From Ascarosepion bandense (lineage: Eukaryota; Mollusca; Cephalopoda; Sepiida; Sepiidae), in NCBI GenBank assembly GCA_037127315.1, contig JBBBDQ010000750.1, positions 1,753,501-1,817,500 on the forward strand: a DNA stretch of 64,000 nucleotides. Reading direction: 5' to 3'. The notes below the pieces were generated by a model. The model was not told where the DNA came from and ran no database searches. It saw only the letters and a program-made list of their open reading frames with translations. The translations under genes and the position numbers were made by a program. Each line of letters begins with the position of its first letter. Position 1 is the first letter of the stretch. Positions 56,225 through 64,000 of the stretch are shown here, in pieces.

Positions 56225-56690
56225 TTCACAAATTCATACAAATAAATACTTTCACGGCTTCTGCTCCGATGAAATTAGATCACTGGTGCCCATTACATAC
56301 GAATTTGCACGAGGTACTAGATTAGCAACCTTTTACAGTGAACCCCTCCAAAAAAAAAATAACCGCAATTCCTACTCCAACAGCTTCTTTTCTCGCACTT
56401 CCCGACTGTGAAATTCCCTTCCACATAATTGCTTCCCTGACAGCTACAATCACCAGGAGTTTAAATGTAAGGTCACTAGACACCTCCTAACACACTAACT
56501 TGCATTCATTCTCTCAAACACTCTTCCCATCTGCCCAACCTTCAGCCTCGGTATCCTTACCCGTCTATCACCCTCCTCCTGACATCTATATCTAACCACT
56601 CTTTCTCTTCACCTTCCCCTATGTAACCTCCTGCGCAATAGTGGCAGTGGAATGCCTTGCTAGGGGTGAAATGATTAAAAACAAAATCTG
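56225..56690 (+). pseudogene. LINE-J C-terminal and complete 3' region
   Basis: KYFHGFCSDEIRSLVP, the end-module region (CTACTCCAACAGCTTCTTTT) and FKCKVTRHLLTH are followed by a 3' region with TCTAACCACTCTTTCTCTTC and CCTATGTAACCTCCTGCGCA. The tail is GCCTTGCTAGGGGTGAAATG. Bases 56590-56634 are the closest relative in the window of the 39-bp satellite unit. Confidence 0.85.
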
Positions 56691-56699
56691 GCTATGATC

Positions 56700-56985
56700 T
56701 CAATCAATCAGTCAGTTAAGTGCCATACGTCATACATGCTTGGGTGATCATGTCTCGAAAATGACATGACTGACTAGATAGAAGATTTTCTCGCAGTAGG
56801 TTTCTATTACTTTCTGTGGTAGACTGGTTGCCAACCACAGCTAAAGAACCCAATATGTGCTGCTATTTAACCTAAAACTGGAGAGAGAAGTAACGGATTA
56901 ATACCTTCCCCAAGAGTATTTGTTCAACTGGATTTCGAACTCGGCTGTCCGATTTCTTGTTCGAAGCCGATATCCACTGCACCAC
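56700..56985 (-). repeat. SINE-1, minus strand
   Basis: The reverse complement contains TTGTGGTGCAGTGGATATCG, GAGTTCGAAATCC, the core and the GTCATTTTCGAGACATGATC hairpin region. A short deletion is present between head and core. Confidence 0.8.
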
Positions 56986-57130
56986 AAAGAAACATTTAAA
57001 ACCTCACGAGGATTCCGACAAAGAGGTAATAAAAGTCCCATTCTATTTAATCTTTTCTTAGATGCCCTCAGCGTATGCAAACACAACTGTGAAGAGATAG
57101 GCACTGATCATTTAAGCACCCCATTCTAAA
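56986..57130 (+). pseudogene. Possible LINE RT fragment
   Basis: TSRGFRQRGNKSPILFNLFL and DAL resemble the non-LTR RT block G.RQG...SP.LFN.FLD.L. Only about 40 residues are recognisable, with no neighbouring RT blocks. Confidence 0.45.
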
Positions 57131-57284
57131 TGAATCTTCTTTCCTTCCCGAGGCCAATGTATTGATGACGAAGAGGAGTGCAATGCTAACTGTTCATAGT
57201 TGGTATAAGAGTGATTTTCAATAGAAAATCAACATCATCTACCAAGTGATCCAAGAAATAGTATTCAATATCTTCTTTTTCTTC

Positions 57285-57765
57285 TATGTGCCTTGTCCTT
57301 TCAGGACGTAGGCGATCATGAACTTCCAGGTCTCCCTATTCCTGGTGGCTCTTAGCACACTTTCTCCTGTAAGACCACGCAACCCCCGTTCTGTCATCCA
57401 CCTGCTCAGGCCCTTCAAATATGTTATCCGCTGCTTTCCCCTGTCTCTTTTTCCTTCTATCTGGCCTGTTAGTATCAGGTTCTCCAATCCCTCCTTCCTC
57501 ATTGCATGTCCCAGGAACTTTAGTTGTCTCTTCCTGATGCTCAATATTAATTTCATTTTTGTTTCCATTCTTTCCAAAATCTCGTCATTGCTTGGTCCAC
57601 GATATCCGGTCCACGATATGTTTCTGTAGAAGCACATTTCAGCTGCTTCAAGTTTTTCCTCCATCTTTGATGATATTATCCAGCATTCACTGCCATATTG
57701 AAGAACTGACATCAACATCAGATAGAAATCCAGTACTCTCTTCTTTGTTTCTAGTGAAAGTTTCC
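57285..57765 (-). pseudogene. RTE-like LINE C-terminal region
   Basis: The minus-strand frame carries KLSLETKKRVLDFYLMLMSV, YGSECWIISSKMEEKLEAAE, RKRQLKFLGHAMRKEGLENL and GKQRITYLKGLSRWMTERGL. It ends in a GAAGAAAAAGAAGATAT tail at 57270-57287. A small insertion (SWTGYRGPSNDEIL) disturbs the RISW block. It is 5'-truncated. Confidence 0.82.
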
Positions 57766-58124
57766 TTGAAATTGGAATGAAAGTGATGGCATGAACCCTG
57801 AATATGTCATAAAAATCCGGGATGTGCAATTTTTATAAATACACCCTTGTGTAAATTAACTGAAACCAAAACAATGTTTTCCTAGGATGTTTCACACTTT
57901 TCTTGATTACGTATACGTCGCCTCTTGGCGTTGTTTTTCTCTTCTTGCCGCATTTTCCTGTACGTTTTCGAGACAGTTGAAAGGTTGACACGCAGATGTG
58001 TAATCGCACGAACGTAAATATAACTTCCTGAGGAAGTCCTACAACTCGAAACGCGTCACACAAAAAAAAAATTCTACCTTGTCATGAATTTTCATAAAAT
58101 TTTTCTGATATATATATATTTTTT

Positions 58125-58850
58125 TATAAACTATCGCCACAAGCAAAGCATTTTACTGCCACTGTGTGCAGGGGATTACATAAGAGGAAAAGGTGACAGG
58201 ATATAGGGGTTGTCAGGAAGTAGATAAGAGAAGGATGAGAATACTAAAGAGAGCGGAGTGGGCGGAGAAAGGAGCATGAGAGAGAGGATGCAGGTTAGTG
58301 AGATAGGAGATGACTATTGACTTTACATTTAAATTCTTTGATATTGTAGCTGTCGGGGAAGCAAGTAAACGGAAGGGAATTCCACAAGCGGAAAGTGCGA
58401 GAAAAAGAAGCTGCTAGTGTAGAATTTGCGTTTACATTGTATTGGTTTTACTATAAAAGGGTAGACCTAGTTGCTAATCCTGTGGTTCAAGTAAATTCAT
58501 ATATAGGGGGCATCAGTGAACTAAGTTCATCGGAGCAGAAGCCGTGAAAGTATTTGTAGAAGAGACACAGGGAAGCCACATTGCGCTGGTGAGTAAGTGA
58601 CTGTATCTGAGCCAAGTTTGGATCGATCATATTACAGATTCTCTGTTGAATTTTGTCAAGGACCCCTAGGTGGATAACAGGAGCACCCGACCAGATATGG
58701 CAGAAGTATTCAATTCACGGGCGGATGGTAGATTTATATGCAGGGTTGTTTCAGACCGGAAAAACTTCCTGGCTCTACTCAGAGAAACGACCTTCTTAGC
58801 AGCGGATTTAGCTATGGATTCTATATAGTCATTCCACTTTATATAAAATT
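58125..58850 (-). pseudogene. LINE-J C-terminal and 3' region
   Basis: The tail complement is at 58135-58170 (CACAAGCAAAGCATTTTACT). The end-module region and GCAGAAGCCGTGAAAGTATT follow, and the minus strand encodes IKWNDYIESIAKSAAKKVVS at the 5' limit. Frames are broken. It stops at the same functional point as other truncated LINE-J copies. Confidence 0.82.
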
Positions 58851-59039
58851 GATGTGTTTCATTGATACACACAAGGTTCGTTGATTCATTCAATGATTCG
58901 TTTTGTACGGCTCATCAATCGTTTTCAGGTTATTTAAATAAAAAAAATACTTTTAGATTGTAAAAATCTTAACTTATTTTGGGGGTAGATATTAATGGTT
59001 TAGTGATACAACTTTTTACTAATTCATTCATAGATCATA

Positions 59040-59213
59040 GCTAGAAGGAAGGCATGGATCCATACCTTTCCCAAGGGTATTTTTGCGTAAATGAATATAA
59101 CGAAGCCAACGGAAAATAGAACTCAGTTCTCCGATTAAGAATTCCAAGCAATTATGCATTACACCACCTGCACACCCAGACTTACGGTACCTGGTATTTC
59201 CACGCGGTTAAGG
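59040..59213 (-). repeat. Composite SINE (5S-tRNA), minus strand, partial
   Basis: Read on the minus strand, the 3' end of a 5S-like sequence (CGTGGAAATACCAGGTACCG) is followed by a tRNA-like head (GGTGGTGTAATGCATAATTG) and the core with ATACCCTTGGGAAAGGTATG. It is diverged. It lies back to back with the plus-strand composite at 59216. Confidence 0.6.
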
Positions 59214-59215
59214 AG

Positions 59216-59322
59216 GCACGGATAATATAACACGTATCTCGATCGATCACCGAAGTTAAGCAACGTTGAGCCTGGTCAGTACTTAGATTGGTGACCGCTT
59301 GGGAATACCAGGTGCTGTAAGC
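59216..59322 (+). pseudogene. 5S rRNA-derived head of composite SINE, second copy
   Basis: CGATCGATCACCGAAGTTAA, GCAACGTTGAGCCTGGTCAG and GTGACCGCTTGGGAATACCA follow the 5S order. The part before is shortened by about 12 nt against the copy at 11286. GAAGTTAAGCA is intact here, unlike the first copy. Confidence 0.8.
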
Positions 59323-59700
59323 GTTTAGTGACGGATGTTCGTTGTGGTGCAGTGGATATTGGCTCGGAAAGAGAAATCAGTGAGCCGAGTTCGAAATCCA
59401 GTTGAATACCCTGCATTCACTTAAGCACTGGCAACCTTGGGGAAGGTATTAATCTGTTCCTTCCCTCCAGTTATCGGATAAATAACAAGAGTAGAACTTG
59501 GGGACCCTGTCCTTAAAAACAAATCCCAATGAATCTTGATACTCGAAAAGAAAAAGTATTACTAGACACAAAACTTATATAAAAACAACAATAAATTGTT
59601 GAAAGAAAAAGGTATTACCAGCAATAAAAAAAATTTAGATGACCTGCCGAGGTTGATATGCCATAAAAACAAAACAACCAACCAACAACCTTAGAAAAGA
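59323..59700 (+). repeat. Composite SINE (5S-tRNA-core), second copy
   Basis: GTTGTGGTGCAGTGGATATT and GAGTTCGAAATCCAG are followed by the shared core and the same private 3' part as at 11405-11785 (GACACAAAACTTATATAAAA, CCGAGGTTGATATG, CAACCAACCAACAACCTT). Confidence 0.8.
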
Positions 59701-59959
59701 CATGGCTCCATCTTCCCCTAGTTGTGGGTTAAATAGTAAAACAGACAGCGCTTGATGTGGCAATGTTTTATAACGTTAGTTTTTTCGTAACATCATTCTG
59801 AAGGTAATTTTTGGTAATTCAATATTATAATAATATTTCGGTATCCTTCAAATAATACACAATAAAACTCTCGAAATGATTCTCTCGAGTAATTCGCTCA
59901 GATACAATGTCTTCAATGACGCACAACACCGGAATGATGCACAACACAACGGTATTTAT

Positions 59960-60190
59960 CTACCTCCTCACCGAGGTGAAATTTGGTACAAGACCTTTAT
60001 ATAATAGGAAGTCCGAGCCCTAAAGTCTGGGTAAACCCTGCACATAGCTGAGTCAGGTACCTAATCTAATTTTCCCCGGACAAAACTCTGCTTTTCGGCG
60101 GAGCCTCGTCTGAGTTCCTCTCCGCCCGAAGGTAGAGAGTCTGACGAGGTTAATTCGGGCAGAAGCACAACGCCGAATACACTCTATTGT
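59960..60190 (+). repeat. Unclassified interspersed repeat (family W)
   Basis: The order CTCACCGAGGTGAAATTTGG, AAGTCCGAGCCC, TTTTCGGCGGAGCCTCGTCT, CTCTCCGCCC matches the reverse complement of 14757-15008. No ORF. Confidence 0.6.
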
Positions 60191-60219
60191 CTGAGTGATT
60201 TATATACTAAATATTTATG

Positions 60220-60290
60220 GCCCCAGTAGCCCAATTTATTCAACGGATGTGTTTGTTGCACGGAGATCCGTGTTCGACCACATGTGTCGG
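60220..60290 (+). pseudogene. tRNA-like sequence
   Basis: GGCCCCAGTAGCCCAATTTA has an acceptor/D-arm-like start and GAGATCCGTGTTCGACCAC a TpsiC-like arm. The D arm is poor and no reliable cloverleaf is visible, so this is a tRNA pseudogene or SINE head. The anticodon is not assigned. Confidence 0.4.
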
Positions 60291-60619
60291 TATCAACATT
60301 TTTCTTCCTACATAACACAATGACTCTACGAAAAGGAAATATCTGAATCTAAAACCAGCCTAAAAGGGATTGGTTCCCTTAGACTATCTTGCCCAATAGA
60401 CACAACTGCTGCAGAAAAATGTGTTACCCCTCTGACTTTAATTACGTGATCCGTGACGTGATGAGTTTGAAGTTGTCTGTTTTTATTTTAATTATTTATT
60501 TATTTATTCATTTTTAACGCGCTTCTTTAAGAGAGGTTTTTTTAATTAAAAACGGCGTTTGCTTTACAATTTGGTTGGGAGGCAGATGCGAAAATTGGTT
60601 TTTCTACCTTAGTGCATAT

Positions 60620-60935
60620 ATCTTCTTCTTCTCTGTACTCTATCCCTTCAGGACGCAAATGATCATGGCTTTCCACGTCTCCTTACTCCTGGTGTCTCTT
60701 AGCATTTCGTTTCTATCCTTTCCAAAACCTCATCATTGCTCACAAGTTCGATCCATGATATTCACAGCATCCTTCTGTAGAACCACATTTCAGTTGCTTC
60801 AAGTTTTTCCTTCATCTTTGATGATATTGTCCAGCATTCACTGCCATATTGAAGAACGGACAACACATAGCAATCTAGTACTTTCTTCCTTGTTTCTAGC
60901 GAAATTGTCCGGTTTCTTAATACTTTCAGCTTCCT
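60620..60935 (-). pseudogene. RTE-like LINE C-terminal fragment with internal deletion
   Basis: The minus strand reads back from the tail (GAAGAAGAAGATATAT) through the AYVLKG-like end to the ..WFYR..L.IS and ECWTISSKMKEKLEAT regions. It lacks the middle part (the FLGHAMRK block) found in other copies; the join lies near 60710. Confidence 0.7.
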
Positions 60936-60977
60936 TCATTTGTAGATTCTCTATGGATCATAGGGTTGTAACAGTAC

Positions 60978-61205
60978 CATTAAAGATATTATACATAGAC
61001 TACTGCTTGTAGAAAACAGCAATTTTTGAAAGGATTTTTTTTATCTTCTTGTTATAACGTCGGTAGCAACGCCTATTCCTCTTTGGTCATTAAAGATATT
61101 ATACATAAACTACCAAAGAGGAATAGGCATTGCTACCGACGTTATAATAAGAAGAAAAAATCCTTTCAAAAATTACTGTTTTCTACAAGTAGTAGTTTAT
61201 GTATA
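60978..61205. repeat. Foldback element with direct repeat at arm ends
   Basis: The left arm (about 60984-61086) and right arm (about 61100-61205) are near-perfect complements (TATAACGTCGGTAGCAACGC against its reverse). ATTAAAGATATTATACATA precedes the left arm and recurs at the loop. No ORF. Confidence 0.8.
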
Positions 61206-61209
61206 TCTT

Positions 61210-61445
61210 TTTTTTACCGCGAGGTTGTAAAAAATACCAGGTTGGGAAACTGGCGCGGGATATCCTTCTCTCAATGAGGGTGAATGAGCCTCTCTTAAGC
61301 CGTGGTAGGCAACCCATCTAGTGATGGTGTCACAATAAAAACACCCTTGGTAGCTCTGGCGAAGCATCAAGTATTCAGCTACTGACAAGATTTTGAATCT
61401 CGGCCGAGGCCGCAGAATGTTGATGATGAACAATACCATGCAAAC
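61210..61445. other. Unclassified DNA
   Basis: GC-richer than its surroundings, with GATTTTGAATCTCGGCCGAG near 61390. It could be a decayed SINE, but I cannot place it in any family seen here. Confidence 0.4.
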
Positions 61446-61447
61446 TA

Positions 61448-62012
61448 TAGGGTGTTCCATTAAGACATATGAAAGTTAGCAGTAAATAAAACAGTGTTAT
61501 TGGTGAAATTTTATTGATTTCACTATTGGATCATGTTATTTGAGTCATGGCAATTATGTATAAAAAAATAATATTGCCCAAATGTCTGCCAAGGCTTCGG
61601 TGGCACACTTCCACTCGATAGTCAAAATGTTTGATGACGTCTCTGCAAAGTTACTCCTGGATCTCACTAATATGCCTTATCTCCTCATTCAGCTGTTAAA
61701 TTGTTGTCGGCTTGTTGGCATAAACCTTAATTTTGAGTTGAGCCCAAAGAAAGAAATCTAAAGGCGCCAAGTCACACGATCGTGGTGGCCATTTGAGAGA
61801 TGATGCAACCTGGGAACAACTCTTGTCTGAACGTCCATTTTCGAAATAGGCTTCAATAACTTTAACACGTTGTTCGATTTTTAATCTTTCCATTGTTGAA
61901 ATTGCCAAAGACTGAAGTTGTTAAATCTGAAAGAAAATGAAAAAGACCATTAGACTTTTAAACTTAATTAACATTGAATATTGATCCAAGTCCAATTTAT
62001 TGAAACACCCTA
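61448..62012 (-). mobile_element. mariner-like element, internally deleted
   Basis: TATAGGGTGTTCCATTAAG at the left and TTATTGAAACACCCTATA at the right form terminal inverted repeats, each preceded or followed by TA as in Tc1/mariner target duplications. At about 565 bp it is less than half the usual 1.3 kb. The transposase remnant lies inside (61696-61908). It is probably a non-autonomous deletion derivative. Confidence 0.82.
61696..61908 (-). pseudogene. Internally deleted mariner-like transposase
   Basis: The 70-residue frame joins an N-terminal part (MERLKIEQRVKVIEAYFENG RS) directly to a C-terminal part (KWPPRSCDLAPLDFFLWAQL), so the catalytic middle with the first two acidic residues is gone. 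Beyond the stop, a shifted frame gives IKHFDYRVEVCHRSLGRHLG, the normal end of this transposase. The fusion is in frame but catalytically dead. Confidence 0.85.
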
Positions 62013-62019
62013 TATTTTT

Positions 62020-62890
62020 CAATTATTTTAAAAAATCATTTGATGCTTTTGTTGCGTCTCCTATAAATCAGCGCGTATCCAAAGTCGTGACGTATCTCTG
62101 CGTGTTACAATATTGGTGACGTAGCTCTCCTTGTCAAGTGAGACATACTGGATTGCTACCTGGCCTACTTACTACTTATATAGTGCTAGGCTCATTTTTA
62201 TGGTATACTACCGCTTTCTAGCATATTTAAATTTTTTGTTCGACATCTTGAAGAGTTTCTTTAATTAATATATTGTTGCAGTTTCCAACGTCTTACATCT
62301 GTAAGCAAAGTCTTTCTTATTTAACATGTATCAAGCGTAAAAACATAAATCGTTTCTTCTCAATTGTGAATGAAATCCGTGTGTGTTTATCTAAAGTTCG
62401 AACTCGAATTAAATATTTGTGCAGCAAAAGACAAGCACATGTTTCCCTTTATCAAAAGGCTCTGAATGTAACAGTTTCTAGCCTATTTATTGGTTTGCAA
62501 GATATTTTGCCTTGATCTGCCTTATGTCTTTTCAACATTGCCATTAAAGAATAAATAAATAATAAACTGATGTTGCAATTATCTGTTTTTGTTCTGTTTA
62601 TATTATCGGTATATGATATTGGTTTCTTATATTTATTTTTTATGTTTGAGTTCAGAATTTTTTGTGTGAATAAAAACTCCCTGATGAAGTATTATAAACG
62701 AACAGATGAATTTTATTTGGCATTATCGAAAAGTTTGATTACACGAACTACGATGAAAATAAAATGAGAAAAATATGGTATATAATTTTGTTTTTGCGTA
62801 GGTGTTTCTTGATAAATTAAATTTATTTAAAGATTAAGGGTAAAAAAAAAAGGTAAAAAAGCTGATAAACGTTGGTCTAGGGGTTCCTAA
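62020..62890. other. Unclassified AT-rich DNA
   Basis: Two short open stretches (62273-62515, 62570-62767) resemble no known protein. Confidence 0.5.
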
Positions 62891-62894
62891 ACGT

Positions 62895-62950
62895 GGTGTA
62901 ATGGTTAACAAACTTGTCTTGCGAGAATGAATATGATTAAATGGCAGATT
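62895..62950 (+). repeat. SINE-2 head fragment
   Basis: GTGGTGTAATGGTTAACAAA and CTTGTCTTGCGAGAATGAAT match the head of SINE-2 at 8996. The rest is missing. Confidence 0.5.
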
Positions 62951-63019
62951 AAAACAAATAATTTTGCAGATTTTTCTTTCGATTTTACCAAGAATCTTTA
63001 ACTACAGAGCAGAAGATTT

Positions 63020-63680
63020 TTAGTCGTTTCACCCCAAGCAAGACAGTACTGCCACTGGTGCGCAGGGGGGCTACATGAGGGGCAAGCGAAGAGAAAAAGT
63101 AACAGGTTACTTAGGGTGTCAGGGAATGGATAAGAGAAGGATAGAAATACTGGTGTGAAGAGAGTTACGTGAAAGTGAAAAAGAACAAGATACAGAGCGT
63201 GAAAAGATAAGAGAAGGATGGGAATCAAGGAGATAGAAAATGGCAACCGATGTTGCTTTTAAACTCTTGGAAATTGTAGCTATCATGGAAGCAAGTATAC
63301 GGAAGGTAGTTCCACAGGCGGGAAGTGCGAGAAAAGAAGCTATTAGAGCAGAAGTGACAGCTGCATTTGACTGCTTTGAAAAGATAAGAGAAGGATGGGA
63401 ATCAAGGAGATAGAAAATGGCAACTGATGTAGCTTTTAAACTCTTGGAGATTGTAGCTATCAGGGAAGCAAGTATACGAAAGGTAGTTCCACAGGCGGTA
63501 AGTGCAAGAAAAGAAGCTGTTAGAGTAGACGTGACAGCTGCATTTGACTACTTTGACTGTAAAAGGGTGAGACCTAGTTGCCAGTGTAGTAGCTAAAGTA
63601 AATTTGTGTAGAGAGGCACCAGGGAGCTAAGCTCGTCGGAGCAGAAGCCGTGAAAATATTTGTAAAAGAGACAGAGAAAA
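63020..63680 (-). pseudogene. LINE-J 3' region with tandem duplication
   Basis: The tail complement (CACCCCAAGCAAGACAGTAC) is at 63031. The 3' region and end module follow, the latter duplicated in tandem with a 177-bp period (AAGATAAGAGAAGGATGGGA at 63204 and 63381). It continues to GCAGAAGCCGTGAAAATATT. Confidence 0.82.
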
Positions 63681-63959
63681 ACGACTTCTCGTCGATGATA
63701 AAGTCAGGTGATGGCCTCAGTTTTGAGAGCGTTGCAAAAGGGACAATGTTTATTGCCTACGAACTTTTCAGGGAAGAAACAATGCAGTTATTAATAAGAA
63801 GAGTGGAAATTAATGCATGCAAGATTCCACAGCTCTAGCTTCCTTTCTTCATAGTCTGCCTTTGAACATTTTGGCCCACACTCGTACCTGGAAAGAAACA
63901 ATGAAGTTATTAATTAGAATTGAAATTAATCTATGCAAGATTTTTACAGCTTTAGCATC

Positions 63960-64000
63960 AGTCAGTCAGTTTAGTGCCATACGTGATACACGCTTGGGAG
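63960..64000 (-). repeat. SINE-1 3' end, cut by window edge
   Basis: CAGTCAGTTTAGTGCCATAC and GTGATACACGCTTGGGAG are the complement of the SINE-1 terminus. The copy continues past the window. Confidence 0.85.

Overview
The window looks like a repeat-dense, gene-free stretch of an animal nuclear genome. I recognise no host protein-coding exon. The sequence is made of dinucleotide and tetranucleotide microsatellites, 5'-truncated LINEs of at least two lineages, tRNA-derived and 5S-derived SINEs, three decayed Ty3/gypsy LTR retrotransposons, Helitron-like and mariner-like DNA transposons, several foldback elements and two young satellite arrays derived from LINEs. The element mix (jockey-like LINEs, an RTE-like LINE with GAA-rich tails, (TA)n/(GATA)n/(GAAA)n) suits a marine invertebrate, perhaps a lophotrochozoan. 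I cannot fix the taxon from sequence alone.

Layout. 1-3.8 kb: AT-rich microsatellites with TA-flanked hairpin repeats. 3.8-11.8 kb: tRNA-SINEs and copies of a jockey-like LINE ('LINE-J'), the best at 7.2-8.7 kb (minus), then a 5S-tRNA composite SINE. 12.0-17.7 kb: Ty3/gypsy element 1 with short paired LTRs and gag, protease, RT, RNase H and integrase remnants, broken by four nested insertions (LINE, unclassified repeat, long-TIR element, SINE). 18.9-19.2 kb: near-perfect palindrome. 19.7-22.6 kb: Ty3/gypsy element 3 (minus), interrupted by two LINE fragments. 22.7-27.8 kb: RTE-like LINE, a foldback element inside a SINE, and a LINE-J copy whose RT segment has become a 120-bp satellite. 28-35 kb: purine and TA microsatellites with higher-order structure and more TA-flanked hairpins. 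35.6-38 kb: a second LINE-J subfamily, a 5S-headed repeat and a SINE. 38.9-41.5 kb: Ty3/gypsy element 2 carrying a Helitron-like insertion. 41.6-45.7 kb: about 106 copies of a 39-bp satellite that matches the LINE-J 3' region. 46-49.5 kb: mariner remnant and very AT-rich DNA with a 0.8-kb duplication. 49.6-64 kb: LINE-J, RTE-like, SINE, Helitron-like, foldback and mariner derivatives.

How the parts relate. LINE-J's 3' tail is shared by a non-autonomous repeat present at three loci, which suggests retrotransposition in trans. LINE-J copies also repeatedly seed tandem arrays (39, 120, 177 and about 209 bp). The tRNA-SINE core occurs in two architectures, one carrying a 5S rRNA-derived head. Several unrelated hairpin repeats sit between (TA)n tracts. 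Every protein-coding remnant seen is stop- or frameshift-disrupted or truncated, so nothing here looks autonomously active.
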